Assembly (NCBI GenBank): GCA_035253585.1
Contig: DATFBY010000092.1
Span: forward strand, 1 to 64,000
DNA: 64,000 nt
Source of the DNA: DATFBY01 sp035253585
GTDB lineage: Bacteria; Gemmatimonadota; Gemmatimonadetes; Gemmatimonadales; Gemmatimonadaceae
Direction of reading: 5' to 3'
The notes under the pieces were generated by a model. That model saw nothing but the letters and a program-made list of their open reading frames with translations. It made no database searches and was not told the origin of the DNA. The position numbers were made by a program, and so were the translations under genes. Positions 25,636 through 34,151 of the stretch are shown in pieces. Numbering within the stretch: position 1 is the stretch's first letter; every line of letters starts with the position of its first letter.

Positions 25636-26523
25636 ATGACGCAGGCGAAACGTCGCAGACGCCACGCAAGCCCAGCCGACATCGCGCCGAGCGAGGCGGA
25701 CCGGGACATCCTCGATCAGTACTTCGCGGACGTGAGCCGATATCCGCTTCTGAAGACCGACGAGGAGAAGGCCCTCGCGCGTCGCATACAAAAAGGAGAC
25801 GAGGCGGCCATCGACGAGATGGTGAAGCGGAACCTCCGATTCGTCGTCTCCGTCGCCAAGAAGTATCAGAACCGCGGCCTTCCGCTCATCGATCTCATCG
25901 GTGAGGGGAACGTCGGGCTGCTCACCGCGGCGCGGAAGTTCGACCCCGATCAGGGAGTGAAGTTCATCTCGTACGCGGTGTGGTGGATCCGCCAGGCGAT
26001 CCTCTCGGCGCTCGCCCGCCAGGGACGCACGGTACGCGTGCCACTCAACCGCACGGCGGATCTTTCGCGAGTGATCAAGGCATCGGCGCTGCTGCGCGAC
26101 AAGTTCGGGCGCGAGCCCACGCCGCAGGAGCTCTCGCAGCTCACGGGAATCTCTCACGAGATCGTACAGGCGCTGATGTCGCTCAACACCGCCGACGTGC
26201 GCCTCGATGCGGCCATCGGCAAGGACGGAGACCGGGCACTGATCGAGCGATTCTCGGTCGAAGAGATGCCGGACGCCGAGGCGCAGGTGCTGAACTCGTT
26301 CCGCACGGCGGAGCTCGATCGCGCACTCGAAACGTTGCCGCCTCGCGACGCGAAGATTCTGCGTCTCTACTTCGGTCTCGAGGGCGATCGCGAGCACACG
26401 CTCGACGAGATCGGCAAGATGCTCGGCGTGACGCGCGAGCGTGTTCGCCAGCTTCGCGATCGCGCGCTGCGGAGATTGAGAGAGGGACAGGTTGGGCAGG
26501 CGCTGAGAGATGTAGCGGCCTGA
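25636..26523 (+). CDS. RpoD/SigA-family RNA polymerase sigma factor
   Basis: This 295-residue sigma-70 protein has regions 1.2 to 4.2 but no large region 1.1. Region 1.2 starts DILDQYFADVSRYPLL, and region 2 includes KRNLRFVVSVAKKYQNRG and FISYAVWWIRQAI. Region 3 follows, and region 4.2 has TLDEIGKMLGVTRERVRQLR. It may be the primary or a group 2 sigma factor, and the short N-terminus leaves this open. Translation starts at 25636 behind a consensus AGGAGG. The stop is followed at once by hairpin C. Confidence 0.92.
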   Translation: MTQAKRRRRHASPADIAPSEADRDILDQYFADVSRYPLLKTDEEKALARRIQKGDEAAIDEMVKRNLRFVVSVAKKYQNRGLPLIDLIGEGNVGLLTAARKFDPDQGVKFISYAVWWIRQAILSALARQGRTVRVPLNRTADLSRVIKASALLRDKFGREPTPQELSQLTGISHEIVQALMSLNTADVRLDAAIGKDGDRALIERFSVEEMPDAEAQVLNSFRTAELDRALETLPPRDAKILRLYFGLEGDREHTLDEIGKMLGVTRERVRQLRDRALRRLREGQVGQALRDVAA

Positions 26524-26527
26524 TTAT

Positions 26528-26614
26528 CGGGACTCGGGACTCGGGGCTCGGCGTTGTGGGGCGACGTGCTTGATCGCCACGCGCCGAGCGCCGAGTGCCG
26601 ATGGCCGAGTCCCG
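26528..26614. repeat. imperfect palindrome of 7-base units (hairpin C)
   Basis: The left arm 26528-26553 reads as CGGGACT, CGGGACT, CGGGGCT, CGGCG. The right arm 26582-26614, read in reverse complement, is CGGGACT, CGGCCAT, CGGCACT, CGGCGCT, CGGCG. The arms therefore share the unit and both end sequences but differ by one unit in number and by scattered bases. It fills the gap between the sigma factor stop and the U32 gene start at 26628. No T-run follows. Confidence 0.8.
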
Positions 26615-26627
26615 CTATATTTCGCGA

Positions 26628-29120
26628 ATGTCCCATCCCCCTCGCCGCGTCCCTGAGCTGCTCGCTCCCGCAGGCTCGTTGGACGCTGTTCGTGCCGCGG
26701 TAGCCAACGGCGCCGACGCCGTCTACTTGGGCGTCGAGCGGTTCAACGCGCGCGACGAGGGCGCACAGCTCACCGTCGACGAGCTGGACATCGCCTGTCG
26801 CCTGGCACACGGGCGCGGCGCGCGCGTGTATCTGACGCTCAACACGCTTGTCAAGCCCGGAGAGCTGGTCGACGCACTGATGCTGCTCGGTGACGCGATC
26901 GATCGCGGCGTCGACGCCGCGATCGTTCAGGACATCGGGCTCGTGCGCCTAATCCAGCGCGTCTATCCGGGCTTCGAGCTCCACGGCTCGACCCAGATGA
27001 CGGTCCATGACTCGTCAGGCGCTGCGGTAATGCGCGCGCTCGGCGTCCCGCGCGTCGTGCTGGCGCGCGAGAGTACGCTGGAGGACATCCGCGCCATTCG
27101 CGAGGCAGTTCCTGAGCTACAGCTCGAGAGTTTCGTGCACGGAGCGCTGTGCATCTCGTACTCCGGCCAGTGCTACATGTCGGGAATGATCTCCGAGCGG
27201 AGCGCCAACCGGGGCTCGTGCGCCCAGTCGTGCCGGAAAGACTATGTGCTCACGGACTCCGCCACGCATGCCGAGCTCGATCGCGGCTACCTGATTTCCG
27301 CGCGCGATCTGGCCGCGGTCGATCATCTCGAAGCGCTGGCCGAGCTCGGGATAGTCTGCCTCAAAGTGGAAGGGCGAAAGAAGCGCCCCGAATATGTGGC
27401 CACCGTCACGCGCCAGTACCGCGGCGCGCTGGAACGGCTGGCGCGCGGCGAGCAGCCGACGCCATCGGAGGATGAGCGGCGCGACCTGCTCCAGATCTAC
27501 AGCCGCGGCTTCACGGGCGGGATGTATGGTGGTCGCGTGGGACGCGATTACGTCACCCGCGAGCAGCCTGACAATCGCGGCGTGCTTCTTGGCGTCGTCG
27601 TAGGCCGCCAAGGCGGCGAGCTCATCGTCGATGTGGCCACGCCGATCGAAGTTGGAGACGGGCTCGGCTTCGAATCCGACATACGAGGGACGGAGAGCAC
27701 AGGGTTCGTCGCTCAGTCGGTGCGAACGATCGCGGCCCGCGACGGCATGACTCGTCAGGCAGTCGCCACGCGCACGAATGTGCCGGTAGGGTGGCGCGTC
27801 ATTCGAACTGCGCACGCCGCGCTCCTCGAGCGCGCCCGCGCCAGCTACGCCGCGGTGGCGGCGACGTCGCGTCCTCGGCGGGCACGACTCGACGTGCGCG
27901 CGTTCGGCGGGGCGGGTGCGCCGCTCAAGCTCGTCTTCACCGCGGACGGCGAATCCGTGTCGGTTCGGAGCGAGAAGGAGCTGACGCCGGCGCGGAGTCG
28001 GGCGATCGATGTCGCGATGCTCCGCGAGCACCTCGGTAAGCTCGGCGAGACACCTTTCGCGTTAGGCGACGTCGACACCGGTGGTCTCGCGTCCGGTTTG
28101 TTCATTCCCGTCAGCGAGATCAATCACCTTCGGCAGCACGCCACCGAGCAGCTGATTCTCTCGCGGGATTGGGCTCGTCAGGCACGTTTGGACCACCGTC
28201 GGTCGACGATAGAGGCCGCGGTGCGCGACGTTGGCTCTTCCGTACCTGGCACGAAGCGCGACGAATATGTGCTGGCAGCCGACGTGCACCGCGTCGAGGA
28301 CGCGCGAGCCGCAGCCGAGGCTGGTGCAACGGAAGTGTCGTTCGATCCGTTCTTACGACACCCGGTTCCGCCGGTCTCACGACTCCGCGCGCTAGCCTCC
28401 GAGCTCGAGAGCCGGAACGTCACGCTTCGCCTGCGTACACCGACGATAGTGCGCCCTTCCGAGCGCGGCACATTGGACAAATGGCTTCGACTCGGCTTGC
28501 CGGTCGTGTCTGGACACCTGGGACTCGTAGCAGATCTCGCGGCCGCTGGGCGGGACGTCGTCGCCGACTACGCCGTCAACTGCTTCAATCAGCACACCGC
28601 GGCTGAATACTTCCGGCTCGGCGCAACGCGCATCGTCCTCTCGGTGGAGCTCACGGCGGACGAAATGGCGCAGCTCGCGGCACCGTGGCGTGGTGAGGGA
28701 TTCGACATCCTCGTGTACGGTCGGCCGGAAGGGATGACGATCGAGCATTGCGTGCTCTCGGCCGCTTTCGATCGGGAGCCGGCAAGCTGTCGTGATCTCT
28801 GTGTCCAAAAGCATCCGATTGTGGAGCTAACGGATCCGTCCGGCTACACGTTTCCGGTGGCTACCGATAGCGCCTGTCGCAACCGTCTGCTTCACTCCCG
28901 CCCGATCGACGGATCGGAGTTCGTGCCTCGGCTGTGGCGCGCAGGTTTCCGTTCTTTCCGACTGCTCTTCAATGTTCCTGGCGAGCCGGTGGGAGAGCTG
29001 GTTGCACGCTATCGGCGTTTGCTCGATGCGGTGGCCCACGAGCGTTCGGCGCCCGTCGAGCCCATTCGTGAGGTCGTCGGAAGTGCGTTCACGCGAGGCC
29101 ATTTCGCGCGTGCAGTCTGA
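26628..29120 (+). CDS. U32 family peptidase-like protein (DUF3656-containing)
   Basis: This 830-residue protein begins ELLAPAGSLDAVRAAVANGADAVYLG, the U32 TIM-barrel start. It has the family Cys region SGQCYMSGMISERSANRG with further Cys (CAQSCRKD), a central DUF3656-like region, and a second barrel-like segment ending in CVLSAAFDREPASCRDLC. U32 proteins with this layout include RlhA (23S rRNA hydroxycytidine synthesis), and relatives modify tRNA or ubiquinone with O2-independent hydroxylation. Peptidase activity is doubtful. The start ATG 26628 lies just after hairpin C, while an upstream in-frame start would be encoded by the hairpin. Confidence 0.87.
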   Translation: MSHPPRRVPELLAPAGSLDAVRAAVANGADAVYLGVERFNARDEGAQLTVDELDIACRLAHGRGARVYLTLNTLVKPGELVDALMLLGDAIDRGVDAAIVQDIGLVRLIQRVYPGFELHGSTQMTVHDSSGAAVMRALGVPRVVLARESTLEDIRAIREAVPELQLESFVHGALCISYSGQCYMSGMISERSANRGSCAQSCRKDYVLTDSATHAELDRGYLISARDLAAVDHLEALAELGIVCLKVEGRKKRPEYVATVTRQYRGALERLARGEQPTPSEDERRDLLQIYSRGFTGGMYGGRVGRDYVTREQPDNRGVLLGVVVGRQGGELIVDVATPIEVGDGLGFESDIRGTESTGFVAQSVRTIAARDGMTRQAVATRTNVPVGWRVIRTAHAALLERARASYAAVAATSRPRRARLDVRAFGGAGAPLKLVFTADGESVSVRSEKELTPARSRAIDVAMLREHLGKLGETPFALGDVDTGGLASGLFIPVSEINHLRQHATEQLILSRDWARQARLDHRRSTIEAAVRDVGSSVPGTKRDEYVLAADVHRVEDARAAAEAGATEVSFDPFLRHPVPPVSRLRALASELESRNVTLRLRTPTIVRPSERGTLDKWLRLGLPVVSGHLGLVADLAAAGRDVVADYAVNCFNQHTAAEYFRLGATRIVLSVELTADEMAQLAAPWRGEGFDILVYGRPEGMTIEHCVLSAAFDREPASCRDLCVQKHPIVELTDPSGYTFPVATDSACRNRLLHSRPIDGSEFVPRLWRAGFRSFRLLFNVPGEPVGELVARYRRLLDAVAHERSAPVEPIREVVGSAFTRGHFARAV

Positions 29121-29180
29121 GGGTTGGCTGGAGGCTCGACCGATGTCGCGCACTCCCTCACCGCGCCGTACGCTCCGCTG

Positions 29181-31295
29181 ATGCCGACGTCGACGCACGC
29201 GCCCACACTCGACGACGCGCGTCGCGCACTTCGCGAGTATTTTGCCTACGCCGATTTTCGAGCGGGGCAGGAAAAAGCGGTGGCGTCGGTGCTGGCTGGG
29301 CGAGACACGCTCGTGATCTTGCCGACCGGCGGCGGAAAGTCGCTGTGTTTCCAAGTGCCCGCGCTCATTCTCCCGCAGCTCACCGTCGTCGTTTCGCCAC
29401 TGATCTCGCTCATGAAGGATCAGGTCGACACGCTCACCGCTCGCGGCCTGCCGGCGACTGCCATCAACTCGGCGCTCGGCGCGTCGGAGGTGGCGAGCCG
29501 GCTGGCGCGTGTCGAGCGCGGCGAAATCAAGCTGCTCTACGTGGCGCCCGAGCGGTTCGATCTCGGAACGCTCGCCGATCGCTTGCGCAATCGAGGCGTC
29601 TCGCTGCTCGCTGTCGACGAGGCGCACTGTGTGAGCGAGTGGGGACACGATTTCCGGCCGAGCTATCTTCGGCTCTCCAACGTGCGCGAGCGCTTGGGTG
29701 CGCCGCCGACGATTGCGCTCACCGCGACGGCCACGCCGGAGGTTCGCGCCGACATCGTTAGGCAGCTGCGTCTCGAGAAGCCGCAGACCGTGATCACCGG
29801 TTTTGACCGGCGCAATCTGCACTATCACGTCGTGAGCACCCGCACGGACGCCGACAAGGACGAAGCGCTCGTTCAGACGCTACGGGCAAGTGATGGCCAA
29901 GCGGTCGTCTACGCGTCGACGCGGCGCGCCGTGGACCGTATCGCGGGTGTGCTCGAGCGTGCTCGAATCTCCGCGGTGGCGTATCACGCGGGACTCGACG
30001 ATTCACACCGGCACGAGGTGCAGGACGCATTCATGAACGAGTCGGCGCGCGCCATCGTGGCGACGAATGCGTTCGGCATGGGGATCGACAAGCGAAATGT
30101 GCGGCTCGTCATTCACTGCGCCATGCCGGGCTCGCTAGAGGCGTACTATCAGGAGGCAGGGCGCGCCGGCCGCGATGGTGAGCATTCGGATTGCGTACTC
30201 CTTCACGCATTCCAGGACCGCTTCACCCACGAGTTTTTCATCCAGAGCGCGAACCCCGATCGAAATACTGTCGAGCGCGTTTACGGCGCGCTCCGGCGCT
30301 CGGCCGATCGTACCGGCCTGGTCAGGGCGACCACGGTCGAGCTCGCGGATCTGATCGGCGGCGATACGAAGGAGCGGGACGTCGAGTCATCGATCCGCGT
30401 CCTCGCGCATGCCAAGGCAGTGTCGACCGAGCCGAGCACGAGCTCGCGCGTGCACGTCCGGCTGCTCGCGGCGCCAACGCGTATTCGGGAGGAGCTGGCG
30501 GGCGAGGTCGCGGAGCTGGAGCTGCTGCGCGCGCTATGGCGAGCGGTAGGCCCTCGACTTCAGGACGGCGCCGTCATCGATCCGGCGGGACTGCCACCTG
30601 GATTCGGTGGCAATACAGCCGTGACTGGCCTTCTGGACCGGCTGCAGTCGCGGCAATTCCTCGTATGGGAACGCACGGGTGGAGGATTGCGCCTAACTCG
30701 GCCGTCTGCGCCCCCGTCTGCGCTCGACGTCGACTGGGCCGCGCTCGACCGACGACGCCGGGCGGAGATGTCGAAGCTCGAAGCCGTGCAACGCTACGCA
30801 TACACCAAGGGCTGTCGGCGCGCGTTCGTACTTCGGTACTTCGGTGATCCCGCCGCGCAATCGAAGTGCGATGGTTGCGACAACTGTCTCGGAACGCGCC
30901 GCGTCTTCGAGGGAACCCGGAAGCGGGACACGCAGACAGCGGCAGTTCGAGAGAAAGAGAAAAAAGTGGCTCGCGTCAGCGAGCGAGCCAGCGCGCCCAA
31001 GGCTCGCGGTGGCCGGCGTGCCGCCTTGCCGGTCGAGCTGCCCGACGAGCTATCTCCCGCGGACGCGCAGCTGCTTGCAGCGCTCAAGTCGTTGCGCGGC
31101 CAGCTGGCACGCGACGCACGGCTGCCCGCGTATTGCGTATTTCCCGACCGCACGTTGGTCGAGATGAGCGTCATCCGTCCGCGCTCCATCGCCGCGCTAG
31201 GCGAAGTACGCGGCGTCGGGCCCGCCAAGCTCGAGAAATACGGTGAGCGATTCCTCGCCGCCATTCGCAACGGCGACAGCACCGAGGCTGCTTGA
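29181..31295 (+). CDS. recQ: ATP-dependent DNA helicase RecQ
   Basis: This RecQ-type 3'-5' helicase has about 704 residues. Motif 0 and I are FRAGQEKAV and LPTGGGKSLCFQVPAL. The DEAH box and aromatic loop are VDEAHCVSEWGHDFRPSY. Later motifs include FGMGIDKRNVR and YYQEAGRAGRDG. The zinc-binding region has CRRAFVLRYFG and CDGCDNC, and an HRDC domain forms the C-terminus (RPRSIAALGEVRGVGPAKLEKYG). A basic, Lys-rich linker lies between the winged-helix and HRDC parts. I chose ATG 29181, but the frame is open from 29124 and the true start is uncertain. Confidence 0.94.
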   Translation: MPTSTHAPTLDDARRALREYFAYADFRAGQEKAVASVLAGRDTLVILPTGGGKSLCFQVPALILPQLTVVVSPLISLMKDQVDTLTARGLPATAINSALGASEVASRLARVERGEIKLLYVAPERFDLGTLADRLRNRGVSLLAVDEAHCVSEWGHDFRPSYLRLSNVRERLGAPPTIALTATATPEVRADIVRQLRLEKPQTVITGFDRRNLHYHVVSTRTDADKDEALVQTLRASDGQAVVYASTRRAVDRIAGVLERARISAVAYHAGLDDSHRHEVQDAFMNESARAIVATNAFGMGIDKRNVRLVIHCAMPGSLEAYYQEAGRAGRDGEHSDCVLLHAFQDRFTHEFFIQSANPDRNTVERVYGALRRSADRTGLVRATTVELADLIGGDTKERDVESSIRVLAHAKAVSTEPSTSSRVHVRLLAAPTRIREELAGEVAELELLRALWRAVGPRLQDGAVIDPAGLPPGFGGNTAVTGLLDRLQSRQFLVWERTGGGLRLTRPSAPPSALDVDWAALDRRRRAEMSKLEAVQRYAYTKGCRRAFVLRYFGDPAAQSKCDGCDNCLGTRRVFEGTRKRDTQTAAVREKEKKVARVSERASAPKARGGRRAALPVELPDELSPADAQLLAALKSLRGQLARDARLPAYCVFPDRTLVEMSVIRPRSIAALGEVRGVGPAKLEKYGERFLAAIRNGDSTEAA

Positions 31296-31304
31296 CGAGC
31301 AGCG

Positions 31305-32264
31305 TCAGGTGCTTGAAGGAACTGATTCGGGGGAGCGGTTCGGTTTCGAGCGACGTTGCGAAAAGCGCTCACTGTAGTAACCGCTACCGTACGCGACCTG
31401 CGAGAGGACCATGAGTAAAGACCCTCTCAAGCTCTCTAGATCGACTCCGTGCTCCAACGGATATCGCACCAGGTCGACGTAGAAGCGAAGCGGCTCGAGT
31501 CGCACCCGGTCGCCACCCCGGCGAGCCCGGGCCCGATGAAGATGAACCGCGCCCCGACCGTACCCAAAGTGTTGGCGTAAGAAGCCCGCGAGCGACATCA
31601 GATGCGAGTGCCTGACGACTACGTCATCGGCGTAGCGCAATTGATGGCCCTCGGCGATCCAGCGCTCGCAGAACTCACGATCTTCCGCCGCCGCACGGGG
31701 AAACGACTCGTCGAATCCACCGAGGGCATCGAACTCAGCTTTGGGGCAGGCGAAGTTGCAGGTGGTGAAAAAACGTCCCTCGGCGCCGACCACGTGGTAA
31801 TAGCGGTAGAGATAGTCGATCAGCTTCTGGCTGGCCGCGGAATACGGATCGGGGAGCGCGTTGACCGTCAGGCCGCCGATGGCCGCGGCTGGCGCCTCGT
31901 GGAAATGCCGCGCGAATGCTTGCAGCCAGTTGGGGTCTGGCGCGCAATCATCGTCGGTGAAGGCGAGGTATCGCCCTTTGGCCCGAGCCGCACCGGCGTT
32001 CCGCGCGGCTGCGGGGCCGGCATTGCGCTGCTCGACGAGCGTGATGTCGACCGCGCCGCCCCAAACGCGCACGAGATCGTGCACGGGTTCAGGGCTCCCG
32101 TCGTCGACGACGATGACCTCGAACTGGTCCCGCGGGGTCTCGAGGTTGGCTATCGCCGCGAGACACGCGCGGAGCTCGTCTCGCCGGTGATAGGTAGGGA
32201 TGACCACACTGAACATGGGACCAGAACTGTCAGTCGAACCGGTACCAGCATGGTCGAGCGTCAT
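31305..32264 (-). CDS. family 2 glycosyltransferase
   Basis: This 319-residue GT-A fold transferase opens with FSVVIPTYHRRDELRACL and has the nucleotide-sugar metal motif in LAFTDDDCAPD. Downstream RAAAEDREFCERWIAEGH contains the catalytic-base region. No membrane segment is clear. An internal ATG at 32216 would begin exactly at the conserved FSVVIP strand and may be the real start. It converges on recQ and diverges from the ABC exporter, so it forms the left edge of the polysaccharide locus. Confidence 0.87.
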   Translation of the reverse strand: MTLDHAGTGSTDSSGPMFSVVIPTYHRRDELRACLAAIANLETPRDQFEVIVVDDGSPEPVHDLVRVWGGAVDITLVEQRNAGPAAARNAGAARAKGRYLAFTDDDCAPDPNWLQAFARHFHEAPAAAIGGLTVNALPDPYSAASQKLIDYLYRYYHVVGAEGRFFTTCNFACPKAEFDALGGFDESFPRAAAEDREFCERWIAEGHQLRYADDVVVRHSHLMSLAGFLRQHFGYGRGAVHLHRARARRGGDRVRLEPLRFYVDLVRYPLEHGVDLESLRGSLLMVLSQVAYGSGYYSERFSQRRSKPNRSPESVPSST

Positions 32265-32413
32265 TCGACCATTCGTCCGCGTTGGAATCCTCCGGTGGCT
32301 GAAGTTCGCGATTAGCGGTGCAAGCTTGCGGCCATCCGCTGGTTAGGCAAGGTAGGCCGGAGGCCCCCCTATGGCGATGCCGCCAGAGCACGCTGAAGGG
32401 CCGATGCAACATA

Positions 32414-32442
32414 TTGTCATAGATCAAAGCGTTCCGTACGCC
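32414..32442 (+). promoter_or_regulatory. possible sigma-70 promoter for the exporter genes
   Basis: TTGTCA at 32414-32419 and TACGCC at 32437-32442 are separated by 17 bases in an AT-rich patch between the divergent glycosyltransferase and permease genes. A 7+1+7 GC palindrome (32440-32454) overlaps the downstream side. The -10 element is poor, so this is tentative. Confidence 0.3.
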
Positions 32443-32557
32443 GCCGGGCGGCGCGCAGGATAGCTTGGTGCTGGCACGCCTCGTTCGTGAGTTCCCATCA
32501 CTCTCGACAGGAGTACGCCATCCAGCATACGTCGTTTTCGCCAAAAATCGCGGCCTC

Positions 32558-33388
32558 GTGAACGCGTCCGCAGTACAGGCGTCCGCGTCACTGGACTCAT
32601 CCCGGGCGAGCCACGGCGTCTTCGGCGAGCTTTGGAGCTACCGCGAGCTCTTGCGCCGTCTTGTGATACGCAACCTCAAGGTGCGCTACCAGCGGTCGGT
32701 GCTGGGCTTTGCCTGGGCACTCCTGAATCCGCTGCTCACCATCGCGATCCTGGTGGGGGTGTTCGGCGTCATCATACGCCTGCCCGTCGAGCAATACTGG
32801 GCCTTTCTGCTGAGCGGGTACTTCGCCTGGGTCTTCGTCATGCACACACTGGGGACGAGTACCTTCGCGATTTCCGAGCAAGCGTCGATCGTGAAAAGCG
32901 TAGCCCTTCCTACCGAGATCCTGGTGCTCAGCGCCGTGACGTCGCGCTTGATCGAGCTCGTTGCCGAGCTGATGCTGGTGGTCCTAGTGCTCGTGGTGGT
33001 CCGCCACGGCGGCATCCCTATCAGCCTCGTGCTATTACCCGTCCTGGTGACGATCCTCTTGTTGATGACGGTTGGCCTTGCGCTGCCCGCCGCCTGTCTG
33101 GCTGTCTTTTTCCGGGACGTGCAGCATGCGATGCCGGTCGCACTGACGATGCTCGCGTACATATCGCCCGTGTTCTATCCCGTCGATCTCGTGCCGGATC
33201 GGCTGCGCATGTTGTACATGCTCAACCCGATCGCGGGAGTGTTGACTCTTTTTCATCGGGTGCTCTACGAGGGCCGATTCCCAAGCGCCTCACACCTATT
33301 TGTCGTGTCTCTCGCGGCAATCCTGATCTTCGTCATCGGCTATGCATTCTTCCGTCGGTATCGAGCGCTCCTCGCCGAGATCGTCTGA
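32558..33388 (+). CDS. ABC-2 type polysaccharide exporter permease (Wzm-like)
   Basis: This roughly 276-residue inner-membrane permease has six predicted helices. The cytoplasmic entry segment LVIRNLKVRYQRSVLGFAWALLNPLL is typical of O-antigen/capsule ABC exporters, as is the late AYISPVFYPVDLVP segment and the conserved LNPIAGVL before the last helix. Start GTG 32558 is chosen by family length, though the frame is open from a TTG at 32465. Its 3' end overlaps the ATPase gene by 47 bases. The exported polymer is unknown. Confidence 0.87.
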   Translation: MNASAVQASASLDSSRASHGVFGELWSYRELLRRLVIRNLKVRYQRSVLGFAWALLNPLLTIAILVGVFGVIIRLPVEQYWAFLLSGYFAWVFVMHTLGTSTFAISEQASIVKSVALPTEILVLSAVTSRLIELVAELMLVVLVLVVVRHGGIPISLVLLPVLVTILLLMTVGLALPAACLAVFFRDVQHAMPVALTMLAYISPVFYPVDLVPDRLRMLYMLNPIAGVLTLFHRVLYEGRFPSASHLFVVSLAAILIFVIGYAFFRRYRALLAEIV

Positions 33389-34151
33389 GCCGCGTCTCGC
33401 GCTCGTGCCGGCCATCGTGTGCCGACACGTCGTGAAGCGCTTCTATCACTACGAGCATCGTACTACCACGCTGCAGGAGCTGGTGATGCGCGTGCTCTGG
33501 CGGAAGCCGATTCACGTTCGACAGGCTGACTTTCAGCTACGTGGACTCACGCTCGAGGTGGCGCGAGGCGAAGCGATCGCGCTGGTCGGTGCCAATGGGT
33601 CGGGCAAGAGTACGGCACTGCGGCTCATGGCGGGGATCTACCCTCCCAGCGAAGGTACGATCGAGCGCCATGGCCGCGTGGTTGCTGTGATCGAGCTCGG
33701 CGCGACGTTTCACACCGATCTCACCGGCCGCGAAAACATCGAGCTCTACGGTGCCGCTCTCGGATTCACGCGCGCCGAGATCGGTGCACGCTTCGACTCG
33801 ATCGTCGGGTTCGCCGACATTGGCGAGTTCATCGATGTGCCGATGAAATACTACTCGTCAGGCATGCGCACGCGGCTCGCCTTTGCGGTATCCGTCTGCG
33901 CCGAGCCGGAGATTCTGCTCCTCGACGAGGTGCTGGCGGTGGGCGACGAAAGCTTCCGCGGCCGATGCCTCGAGCACCTGCAAGCGTTCCACGAGGGTGG
34001 CGGCACGCTGGTGGTCGTGTCCCACGATCTGGAGAGCGTCCGCGCCTTGTGCACCCGCGCACTCTGGCTCGACCACGGCGAGGTACGAATGAGCGGCGAC
34101 GTGAGCCCGGTGCTGGATGCGTACGAGCAGTACGCGCACGAGGATTCATGA
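33342..34151 (+). CDS. ABC transporter ATP-binding protein for polysaccharide export (Wzt-like)
   Basis: This 269-residue ATPase is the partner of the permease. Walker A is VGANGSGKST, the signature motif is YYSSGMRTRLAFA, Walker B is EILLLDEVLAVGD, and the switch His is in VVVSHDLESV. The segment YHYEHRTTTLQELVMR before the ATPase core is typical of KpsT/Wzt exporters. It lacks the C-terminal carbohydrate-binding domain of longer Wzt proteins, so chain-end recognition would have to work differently. A GTG at 33405 is an alternative start that would remove the overlap with the permease. Confidence 0.9.
   Translation: MHSSVGIERSSPRSSEPRLALVPAIVCRHVVKRFYHYEHRTTTLQELVMRVLWRKPIHVRQADFQLRGLTLEVARGEAIALVGANGSGKSTALRLMAGIYPPSEGTIERHGRVVAVIELGATFHTDLTGRENIELYGAALGFTRAEIGARFDSIVGFADIGEFIDVPMKYYSSGMRTRLAFAVSVCAEPEILLLDEVLAVGDESFRGRCLEHLQAFHEGGGTLVVVSHDLESVRALCTRALWLDHGEVRMSGDVSPVLDAYEQYAHEDS

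Noticed and set aside
26595..26627. Extended start for the U32 protein
   Set aside because: The extra codons are encoded by hairpin C; the conserved protein starts at ATG 26628.
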